From: Cornus controversa
Taxonomy: Eukaryota > Streptophyta > Magnoliopsida > Cornales > Cornaceae
DNA length: 64,000 nucleotides
NCBI GenBank assembly: GCA_026545225.1
Contig: CM048845.1
Coordinates: 57,664,033-57,728,032, forward strand
Reading direction: 5' to 3'
Part shown: positions 54,865-64,000 of the stretch, in pieces
How positions within the stretch are numbered: position 1 is the stretch's first letter
Layout of the letters: every line of letters starts with the position of its first letter
Translations under genes and position numbers: made by a program
The notes under the pieces: model-generated
The model's database searches: none
Told to the model about the DNA's origin: nothing
Seen by the model: only the letters and a program-made list of their open reading frames with translations

Positions 54865-55015
54865 ATTTTGATAGATCGAAATGGTGATTTTGATGCATCG
54901 AACATGTATTAAACAACTATCGACCAAAACACACTCTCGGGACTTTTGAATTCCAAAATCCTGCAGGTCTTTTGATGCATCATACTTCTTATTTCAATAC
55001 ATTGATGCATTGAAA
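54865..55015. repeat. GATGCATC word cluster in LTR copy 3
   Basis: GATCGAAATGGTGATTTTGATGCATCG (54875-54900; key parts GATCGAAATGG and TGATGCATCGA), TGATGCATCA near 54973 and TTGATGCATTGAAATG near 55002. The combination of GAAATGG with GATGCATCGA is the same as in the Athila palindrome at 7046-7075. Confidence 0.8.
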
Positions 55016-55805
55016 TGCCCGAAATGGTATACCTGCAGAAAGTGCTACAACCTCTCACCTTGCTCATTTTGAGCTCCAATCAAATTCCATCAACCTAGAA
55101 CTTCTCATACATCATTCATAACATAAATGAAAGGTACTAGCATCAATCATATGTTCTAAATCATACTTATGATCAAATCATACATCAAAGTGAACCATTC
55201 TCTTTCACAACCAAAACTCATTCATGTTGAAAGTATCCATCAAATGAACCAAGTGCAACACAAGTGTTACATAACCAAATCTAAAGCCTTTTTATATACA
55301 AGAAGCTTATAGTCCAAGAATACATCAAAGTTACATTTATCCAAAATATAACTACAACTGAAATAGAGTTTTATCCCACAGGTCGGTATGGACAACCACA
55401 ATATATACAATATCCAAAATATAGCAAAAAGTTAAGAGAGTTCCACTTAGACACTTAAGTCCCATTTGTCATCAGCGCCTTATCTATGAAAAGAGTTTAG
55501 GAAAAAGGAGTGAGCACTATGGTGGCTCAATAGAGATACCCCAACCCACCTAAGTGCCAACTCGATACGACCTATATGTATGCATGTCATTACATTACAC
55601 GTACCATCAAACATACATCATGTTTGTTCACAAGCAACACATATATAAGAATGCATTAGACACATATCATGCTCCATAATAAATAATGAAAGCATTAACC
55701 ATACACTTGTCTCTCTCTCTCGAGCTCAACTCGATATCTTAACATGATTCTTGACCAACCATATGACCTGAGACACTTCTCACACAATTTCAACACTACC
55801 ACCGA

Positions 55806-56090
55806 GTAATCACATACTCCAAGGTGGTTGGTTGGTTTTTGGAATTCTTCACTGAGTAATCACATACTCCAAGGTGATTAGACTGTTTTGAGACTTTCAC
55901 CAAGTCATCACATACTCCAAGGTGATTAGATAGTTTTGAGATTTTCACCGAGTCATCACATACTCTAAGGTGATTGGATAGATTTGAGATTTTCATCGAG
56001 TCATCACATACTCCAAGGTGATTAGATAGATTTGAGATTTTCACTGAGTCATCACATACTCCAAGGTGATTATTCCACTATCACCGAGAA
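55806..56090. repeat. 60-bp minisatellite
   Basis: The unit containing GAGTCATCACATACTCCAAGG recurs five to six times with a period of 60 bp. As 60 is divisible by three, the minus strand stays open and appears to encode a 20-residue repeat (NHLGVCDDSVKIS type). This is a by-product of the array. Confidence 0.9.
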
Positions 56091-57345
56091 TTTACCTCCT
56101 CCAGGTGATTTGACCACTCAAACACCCTCACCAAGTATTGACCTACTCTAGGTAATTAGACCATTTTTTCCCCGTTTTCTCACAATGGCAGCATAAATGC
56201 ATATGAATGCACACTTACATAGCATTTTAATTTCATGTTTTACTCATGCTCATTAATGCTAAAAGAAGCACCTGACATAAATTCCATCACAACATACTAC
56301 ATATAACACATATATGTATAACACATGCATATAACATCACATATGCATACCATAAAATTAGCATACCATAAAATTAGCATATCTTACTTATGCTTCATAC
56401 AATGCATACATTTAGTACATAGAACTAGCATGCATTTAACCTCCACATTTCCACATATATGATATATGAAACACATTTTACACATATACCCCAAATTGAG
56501 CACATAACCCTTATATACGCAATTTCTTCCACCCACACACTTTAACCCACATACTACTACTAACACAAAGAATATCAATAATGCAAAGATAGGACTTAAG
56601 AGAAGGAGAAAACCCAACTTCCCACCACTCTCACCATCCTAAAGCATGTGAAACATTACCCACACCTCTCCTTTTCACCCGAACCTAGAATCGACAATTA
56701 AATGAGAAGGAGAACCCTTACCTTGAAATTGAAGGCCTTCCACGCACTTCACCAAATTTCTAGCGATGTCTACCTTGTCAAAACTCACATTTTTTTGGTT
56801 CAAATGGAAGCCCTAGTCGTCCTCTATGTATCTCCCTTCTTTGGTGAAACACGAATCTAGGTTGAACAGCTCCGAAATATAGAGAGAAGGTAGAGAGGAG
56901 AATAGGGAAAGGTTTAGAGAAATAGTGATCCATGAGAAATGGCTAGGACTCCCTCAGCTATATGTTTTTAAAAGCATATTGGGGTGCAAAATTATTATTT
57001 TGCCCCCGGGTCACTTAACGTACCTTCTTGGACTTCCTTTTTGATTTCAAAATCTCTTACGGCCTCGAAATCACTTCCTCTACTCTCTAAAAATTTCATC
57101 TAAACCATTACCAAAAATAAATATTTTCAAAATTTTTTTAGATTCTTGGACCCACTTAACCGTATCTCGGGCCCCGGTTTGACCAAAAATTCAAACTTCT
57201 CCAAATCTTTCAAAAATGTACCAAAATCCTTAAAAAAAATTTCAAACATGTTCCCCACACTCAAAACATGTTAAACACTACTCAAAATACATTTATAGCA
57301 ATTATGATGCGACAAATGCAAAATTGGCCAAAATTGGTCACAGTC

Positions 57346-58440
57346 TCTTCATTAGGCCTATAAATACATCTTGTATATGTATTATACAAGTGTGAGAGAT
57401 CGCCAAACCCATAGTTGATCATCCATTATTGGTTGGTCTATCTTTAAACTTAGAATTCATATTCTATAGTCACCACGCTTGACCATATTCTTTCAAAGAT
57501 GAATTCATTGTAGTATTTCATTATCATTCTAGAGTTGAGCTTTTTTATTGATTCATTAATTGTAACTCTAGATTTAAGAGAACTCTAAATTTGTATATCT
57601 TATTTATTTGAGGGATATTCATTGTATACATAATTCTTTATTCTTAAGAGAAGAAGATCAAGAGGTTCTCTTGGCATGGGTAGCTTGAGAAAGCTTTGTA
57701 AGGTTCTCTAAGCCCAAAAAAGAGAGAGGCTTCACTCAACCTAATAATGAGCTGATTGGGTAGTGTTCTCCACCCATTGGAGTGAGTAATGGTTCTCACT
57801 TAAGCCGTCAAAAGTGAAAGGAAACCAAGTTGTGCACTTGGCACTGAAGTTTTAGTGAAATATTCGTTGGAGTAAAAAAACTCAAGTGGTGGACTTGACA
57901 ATTGTAAAGGTTTGTTTTCCACCCTTAAGGGAAGCTTCATAGTGGAAATCTCAATATGAGCTCTTGAGGCATAGACGTAAGCCAGAGGTGCCGAACCATG
58001 TAAATATCATAGTGTTGCTTAGTTTTCATTTTTTATCCTTAAACTCATTTAATTGATAGCTTTCCATGTGTTTAAATTCCATATAATTTATTTATAAATG
58101 TTATAAGTTTACATGCTTCAATTCATATGAGGAGGATGGGATGAATGCTTAGAGTATGTTGATTGATTGAGTTTTTATTTGATTATCCATTTGCCAATCA
58201 AGCTACGGACCATGTGTTTGATAAAATGTGCAATCATCATTTTCACACATTATAAGTAGGAAAAATTACACTTACATGAGCACTCATACTTGTTATATCC
58301 ACTAGATCGTTTAAGTGCATAAAAGTCTTTTAGATAAGTGTTTGATAAAAATCCAATTAAGCTTACTTTTGTCAAAACAAGCCTAACAATAAAAAGTACT
58401 ATCATTTGCCTACAGTCCCCATTCACCCCCCTCTAGGGAC
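57346..58440 (+). repeat. probable copia LTR/leader sequence
   Basis: Non-coding sequence that ends CCATTCACCCCCCTCTAGGGACATTTC near 58425 and then GGGTAAC. This C-rich leader is typical of the 5' end of some copia (Sire-like) elements. The left boundary, against the Tekay LTR, may be truncated. It fits the plus-strand copia frames that follow, although the family link is not proven. Confidence 0.4.
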
Positions 58441-59201
58441 ATTTCTTGGGTAACATAACTATGGTGGTTATCAATCAATAGAGTTTCCTTGAATGAACTA
58501 CACACCATACTACCATGAAGGAAATAAAAGTGGGGCTAAATAAGAAAAATTGAAAGGTGTGTAGAATGCACCTTTCAAATAATATGAAAATGCTTGATTT
58601 CGGTGTGGAATGAAAGGGCATTGGTCACAGACCTGTTGAATGTCCAAACATTTAGTCAATCTACATCAAGCCTCACTCAAAGGGAAAGAGAAGGAAAAGA
58701 AAATGAAAAAAATGCTATCGAGAATTATGAGCCAGTGGCCCCCAATCATCTTGATATTTCAGATTTCTATGAAGATCTTTCTGAAAATAATAATCAGTGG
58801 ACTGATGATGGAAATGTCCACATCAATTAATGTTGTTTTCTTTTATTATCACTAGTGTGTTATTTTCTTTTAGTGTATTATTTTCAGTTTATTTGTATTT
58901 ATATTTCTATTGATGTAATTAATTTTAAATGATATTTGTTTTTTCTTAAAAGAATGGATCTGACTAATGCATTGCCCATACCCAAGATAAATGGTGAAGA
59001 TATATGTTTGGTAGATAGTGCAACATCACACACTATCCTTCGAGATAAAAAATCTTTTTCCCATATAATATTAGTTGAAGCTAATGTCAATACAATAACA
59101 AGTTCCATAGACCTGATTGATGGTTTTGAAAAGGCTAATATTGTGCTACCATATAGAACAAAATTATATATTGATAATGTTCTCTACTCAACAAGATCTA
59201 A

Positions 59202-59569
59202 TGCTGCATTTGGTACGCAACAATGGAATGAAATGGAATGCCAATATTACCTTTTTGGATCCATTCATTTGTTTGGTAAGAAAAACTAAAATGGGAATGA
59301 CCATTACGCGTCATTCGTTTAGAATGAAAAAGAATAAAAATTCATTCCACTACTCAACCTATGGAATGGTCATTCTATTCCCAATAAACATTAAAAAATA
59401 AAATCTAGTTACCAAAAATAATGTAATCATCATTTCATTCCTGTATCATTTCATGTTTGAAACCAAACTGTAGAATGGGAATGACCATTCCATTCCATTC
59501 TCATTCTCATTCCATTCTCACTTTAATGGAATGTTCATTCCATTCCGTTGTTGCGTACCAAACGTAGCA
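59202..59569. mobile_element. Tourist-like MITE inside copia protease
   Basis: 368 bp. Inverted ends TGCTGCATTTGGTACGCAAC and GTTGCGTACCAAACGTAGCA. The 3-bp duplication TAA lies at 59199-59201 and 59570-59572, the PIF/Harbinger type. Both halves carry GGAATGACCATTCC-like words. The protease frame (STRSN) stops at the left border and goes on (LLSFKDI) after the right one. Confidence 0.85.
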
Positions 59570-61065
59570 TAAAAAAAATCTATTGAGTTTTAAAGATATA
59601 CATCGTAACGAATATCATATTAAAACAATAAATGAAGGTGGTATAGAATATTTATGCATTACATCTGCTATTGTATGCCAGAAACATGTTTTAGAAAAAT
59701 GCCCTACTTTCTCTTCTGGATTATATCTTATAAATATAAGAGCAATTGAATCACATGTAATGATACACCAAAAATGCTCTGACCCAAGAGTTTTATACTT
59801 TGACATGATCGCCTTGGTCATCCTATGTCAACGATGATGCGCCGAATTATTAAAAATTCAAATAGGTATCCATTAAATAATCAGAAAATTCTTTTGACAA
59901 GTAATTATACATACACGACCTCCTCACAAGGAAAGTTAATTATATAGCCATCTCTTTCAAAATTTATTGTTGAATTCCCTGACTTTTTACAAAGGAGCCA
60001 CGGGGATATATGTGGGCCAATTCACCCATCATGTGACCATTTCGATATTTTGTGGTCTTAATTGATGTCTCAACACGATGGTCTCATGTCTGCTTACTTT
60101 CTACTCGCAATGTTACATTTGCTAAACTTTTGGCCCAAATAATTCATTTACGAGCACAATTCCTGGACTATCCAATCAAGACAATACATCTTGATAATGC
60201 CGGAGAATTCACATCTCAAGCCTTTAATGACTATTGCATGTCTATTAGCACTGATGTTGAACACCCTATTGCACACACTCATACTCAAAATGGTCTAGCA
60301 GAGTCTTTTATTAAATGACTTCAATTAATTTCCAAACCATTACTTATGAGAACAAAACTACCTGTGTCGACTTGGGGATATGCTATATTATATGTAGCAT
60401 CATTAGTTCGTATTAGACCAACTGCTTATCATAATTTTTCACCTCTACAAGTTATAGTTGGTTGACAACCAAATATCTCTCATTTTTAAGTTTTTGGTTA
60501 TACTGTCTTTATGCATATCGCACCACCTCAATGAACCAAAATGGGCCTTCAACGTAGACTTAGAATTTATATAGGTTTTGACTCTCTATCTAGTATTAGA
60601 TATCTTGAACCTATGATCGAAGATTTGTTTAAATCAAGATTTGTTGATTATCATTTTGATGAGGTTATATTCCCACCATTAGGGAGAGAAATGACACAGC
60701 CTGAACAACGACATGAGATCACTTGGAATGCCTTAAAATTATCACATTTTGATCCTCTTATAAATCAAAGAGAACTAGACGTTAAGAGGATCATTCATTT
60801 GCAAAACATTGTGAACCAATTGCTAGATGCATTTACTAATACAAAGAAAGTGATACAATCATAGATACCTGCTGCAAATATTCCAACATGAATTGATGTC
60901 CCTGTTAGACAATCTATCAGTATTGCAGCAAATGCATCTAACACACACACCTAAAGTGTGGCAGACCTATCGGTACAAAAGATATTGTTCCTAAAAAATG
61001 GACAATACATGAGAAAGCACATAAAGAAGTTGGCACTCCTGAGGATACCATACTTACAAAAGGAG

Positions 61066-61182
61066 AAATAATAGCCCTTGATGAGACACAAGCCCTTGAT
61101 GAGGCTAATAAAATAATAGCCCTTGATGAGACACAAGCCCTTGATGAGGCTAATGAAATAATAGCCCTTGATGAGACACAAA
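61066..61182 (+). repeat. 45-bp in-frame tandem repeat in copia linker
   Basis: Units start at 61066, 61111 and 61156 with an exact period of 45 bp, and encode IIALDETQALDEANK-type peptides. Each unit has CCCTTGATGAG twice at 20-bp spacing. It lies between integrase and RT, where copia polyproteins are variable. Confidence 0.9.
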
Positions 61183-61854
61183 AAGAGGTATAAATACTTG
61201 AAAATGCTAAGATCTCAATAAATTATGTAAAGAGATGGAATAGAAATCAAGTTATTTTCGACAATATATTCTCCTTTGCAGTTGCTCTTGATATTACAAT
61301 AAATGATAAGGATCCACAACCTCAACACGTCGACGTAGGAATGATTGGCCAAAATGGAAAGAAGCAATACAGGTGGAATTAAATTTACTGACAAAACGTA
61401 AAATATTTGGGCTAATAATCCAAATACCTAAAAGTGTCAAGCTTGTAGGATACAAATGGGTATTTGTACGAAAACAAAATGAGAAAAATGGAATTGTAAG
61501 ATACAAAGCCCATTTGGTGGCACAAGGATTCTCATAGAGACTTGGTATTGACTATGAGGAGACATACTCTCCAGTAATGGATACAATTACATTTTGATTC
61601 TTGATTAATTTGGTAGTCACAAAAGACTGGATATGCATATAATGAACGTGGTTACGACATATTTATATGGATAACTTAATAATGATATTTATATGAAAAT
61701 CCATGAAAAATTCAAAATTCCTGAAGTTAGTACTTCAAAACCACGTTGCATGTATTCAATCAAGTTATAATGATCGTAATACGGATTAAAGCAGTTTGGA
61801 TACATATGGTACAATCATCTTAGCGAATACTTACTGAAAAAATGATATATAAAT

Positions 61855-62220
61855 TGATAAAGCACAAAACAACTCGTGATCCGGGTCAAATGCTAACCTA
61901 TAAAAGGACAAACAAAAGGTAACCAGAAAGACACCAGCGTTGTTCCAGTTGACTACACTCCGACGCTCAAGTCAGATATCAGAATGACTTTTGAAAGCTG
62001 GAAAGGCACTCAGAGGGTATTAATTGCGTATATGGTTTATGGACCATCTCTATATTTATAATAGTCAAATGGGAATGTGTCCTAGTAGGAGGCTGACCCT
62101 TTAGTTCCTTAGTTACTTAGAGATAGAAAAGCCCTGATCAAAGTTCATCTCTTATCCACGTTATACAAATCACAATCACCCATGTCACCTGACTTATAAT
62201 TAGAGTCAAATACCCTATCA
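61855..62220 (-). repeat. third Tat LTR
   Basis: 366 bp (TGATAAAGC...CCCTATCA on the plus strand), matching the LTRs at 24105 and 31309 along its whole length with many substitutions. Confidence 0.8.
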
Positions 62221-62760
62221 GATGCCCCCTGTTCATGAGGGTTGCTTGTCGAACCTTAGGAACACTTTGATTTGCACGCTGGGTCATAAAAATAGACCCT
62301 TGGCCGATGAAATTTTGTCGAATCTCCACCTGGGATCCTGGACTCAACCCCGAACTAGTTAGCAGCTCCTAGGCTAGCGGCCTTAATCGGTTATGGTGAC
62401 CGGACCTGGTCGGCCTTTAAGGACCGGCCTTGGCCAGTCTTCCTAGTCAACCTTGGCTGGCTTTTTAAGCAATGGTTTTGGCCTGTTGTTTTTTCGATTT
62501 GCTACCCTTCATGTATTTTTGACCGTTTGCATGTAGCCATTTTCTTAGGTGAATGTTATAATTGGAACGTTGTAATGTGAACGTTGCTAGTTAGCCTATG
62601 CCTATATAAGCCTTCTGTTTTCTTTATTTGTATGCACACCATTAACTATCAGCCTTTGCATACAAGATTATACCACTTTCTTTCTTTCTTGTTGCCTTCA
62701 TTTTCTTAAACACAATTGATTCGTGTGTGAGTGTGACTCAAAAAGTATATCAATTAAAAA
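62221..62760 (-). mobile_element. 3' internal end of a second Tat element
   Basis: Begins with the complement of the polypurine tract (GATGCCCCCTGTTCATGAGGG) and goes on with TTGCTTGTCGAACCTTAGGAACACTTTGA, identical in order to 24452-24500. A short GGCC-rich tract follows at 62380-62475. The sequence ends near 62760; no coding part of this copy is in the window. Confidence 0.75.
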
Positions 62761-62799
62761 TTACCACACTTTGCAATAGAACAAATTTCTTGCAGAATA

Positions 62800-64000
62800 G
62801 GGCTATTGAAAGGGGTGTCGAACCTCAGGGATTGTGGTCTGACTGAGTTGGATATAAGGAATTAATTCTAATTAAATTTAAAAGAAATAAATTCTGATTT
62901 TTAATTCTAAATTAACTAATGAAGCAATTGAACAAAAGTAAGAAAAACTAAGGAGTGTAGAGAATATAAGATAAGTCTAGGGTAATTGATTTCACCACTA
63001 ACTTCACAATCAATGGTCAATTAAACTAACTATGGGGCATCATATCATGCATAAGTGGTGTCAGTGGTTACAAGCTCACCTCCATCCGTCAAGAAGATAA
63101 CATATGATTAAGGCTAAGTCATGAACTATCTTCGATTGGCATGGGCCATCTGCCTAATTACTCTACTCTAGAGGGCAGTATGGTTCATCTTCTCTAGGCA
63201 TAATCCATCAAAACTTTTAATGATATAGTCAATGAAAACTATTGTGTAATAATCAATCTCATGATCACAGAAAATAAGAGGGACGAGTTCAATAACAACA
63301 ATCAAGTATCTAAGACAAGATAAGAAATCATTGAAACTGAATTTATAAGACTTTTATTGCTCAATTCTATAAGAAGAATCCTTTAAATTACATAATCTAT
63401 GAATGAATACAAAAATTCTCAATAATTAGAATAATCAAACCAGTGATGTTTAGTTAGGGCTACATCAAAACTCTGGTGGCTGAACTAATCGCTCATAATA
63501 CGCCTTGTTCTCCAATGATTCTCCACTCCAAAAGCTCTTCAAAGCGGCTGACAAGCCTCCTCAATACAGCCCTAATTCTTCACTATTAATAGCCAAGAGA
63601 ATACATCAAAGTCCTAATCCAATTACGAATTAATTAGGTTTTCCCGCAGCACTAATCAGGTGGGTTTTTCCTGCTGACGTTCAGCCCAACTTTTAACCTA
63701 CTAGAAGTCCGATTCATGGAATTTCCGTGAAATACAAAAGTATGTAGAATCGAATTTCATTCAATCCACGCAAAAATTAAGTCGATTTGAGGCTTAGAAA
63801 TAATACTTCTGGTCTATTTTCCAAAATGAGATTAAGACTGTATTATGCGCAGATTTGGGCTTCAGGCCCAAAACCTTCTTAAGCAACTGTAATACTCTTG
63901 GACCTCTTCTATGGGCTGATTTGAGTTGAAATATATATTTGAATGGATCCCTTTAATGTAGGCTTCATCTAACCATCTTGCATGTCATCTTTAAAAGCCC
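62800..64000 (-). mobile_element. Athila-like leader and LTR, runs off the edge
   Basis: On the minus strand the segment at about 62845-62815 reads AATCCCTGAGGTTCGACACCCC, comparable to TCTCTGTGGGACCGACACCC in the Athila leader at 8029. ATCTTCTTGACGG occurs in both (7768 on plus, complement at about 63090). The AT-rich rest to the window end would be LTR. No coding sequence is present; the identity is inferred from these leader words. Confidence 0.45.

Larger units (their letters stand above)
54642..57340 (-). repeat. Tekay/Del-type LTR, copy 3
   Basis: About 2.7 kb, starting TGACCAATTTTGG at 57340 and ending near 54642 in TTTTGGGGCGTGATA. It has the same order of marks as copy 1: CGTTAAGTGACCC near 57015, AAGCCCTAG near 56810, the minisatellite at 55806-56090, the GGAGTGAGCA module at 55500 and TGATGCATC words at 54865-55015. 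Confidence 0.65.
58441..61854 (+). mobile_element. Ty1-copia element, truncated at its 3' end
   Basis: Plus-strand relic: gag tail 58594-58830, protease 58936-59198 with CLVDSATSHTILRDKKSFS, the frame broken by a MITE and resuming at 59573 (LSFKDIHRNEYHI), integrase 60040-60530 (VLIDVSTRWSHVCLLS, IHLDNAGEFTS, HTHTQNGLAESFIK), linker, then RT from 61330 (KWKEAIQVELNLL, VGYKWVFVRKQNEK, ARFVAQGFS-like block with stops). RT becomes unreadable by 61780 and a Tat LTR starts at 61855. The active-site YVDD, RNase H and 3' LTR are missing. Confidence 0.75.

Noticed and set aside
55796..56044. Open frame with a 20-residue NHLGVCDDSVKIS-type repeat
   Set aside because: A 60-bp minisatellite inside an LTR keeps the frame open by its length. 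No start context and no known family.

Overview
This window is nuclear DNA of a flowering plant, most likely a eudicot. The evidence is one spliced leucine-rich-repeat gene of the plant-only PIRL family, AT-rich spacers with dinucleotide microsatellites, and a dense layer of plant-type transposable elements (Ty1-copia, Ty3-gypsy of Athila, Tat and Tekay/Del type, hAT, Mutator-like and Tourist-like elements) plus an endogenous pararetrovirus relic. I could not name the species from sequence alone. All identities below come from reading motifs by eye; no database was searched.

The only gene I can reconstruct lies on the minus strand. It is a PIRL protein of 522 residues in three exons: exon 1 at 39769-39017, exon 2 at 5272-5106, exon 3 at 5015-4367. 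The junctions are clean GT-AG, the phases fit, and no stop interrupts the frame. Intron 2 is 90 bp. Intron 1 is 33744 bp and holds more than half of the window's transposable elements. A possible second gene edge lies at 1-400.

Layout from left to right. 1-400: possible gene edge. 541-2450: remnants of an element with GGTTCCGG words, with a Mutator-like element (808-2057) inside. 4367-5272: PIRL exons 3 and 2. About 6060-14560: a decayed plus-strand Athila-type gypsy element with a 768-bp hAT-like insertion in its 5' part. 14588-19880: minus-strand copia sequence arranged as internal-LTR-internal. 19878-19991: a LINE scrap. 19997-21203: a short non-coding LTR element. 21725-32458: a nest in which a hAT-like element was hit by a Tekay-like solo LTR, which was hit by a 7.6-kb Tat-type gypsy element. 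33575-38727: a nearly complete copia element with target duplication. 39017-39769: PIRL exon 1 and, to its right, the promoter.

Upstream of the gene: 40964-42503, an LTR element with a reversed and scrambled copia payload; 42599-42990, a third copy of the short-element LTR; 43168-44064, a Tourist-like element carrying a CCA-rich block; 44330-48920, a rearranged caulimovirid relic; 49131-57340, a run of Tekay/Del-type LTRs almost without internal sequence; 57346-61854, LTR-like and copia sequence on the plus strand with a Tourist MITE in its protease; 61855-62760, another Tat LTR and its 3' internal end; 62800-64000, the leader and LTR part of an Athila-like element running off the right edge.

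No element looks able to move by itself: each open frame is broken by stops, shifts, deletions or lost catalytic residues. The functional question the window poses is how the PIRL transcript is spliced across 33.7 kb of presumably heterochromatic intron. The most unusual sequence structures are an inverted minisatellite (25061-25578) and clusters of short palindromic words, GATGCATC or CGATCG based, that recur in unrelated LTR-element families.
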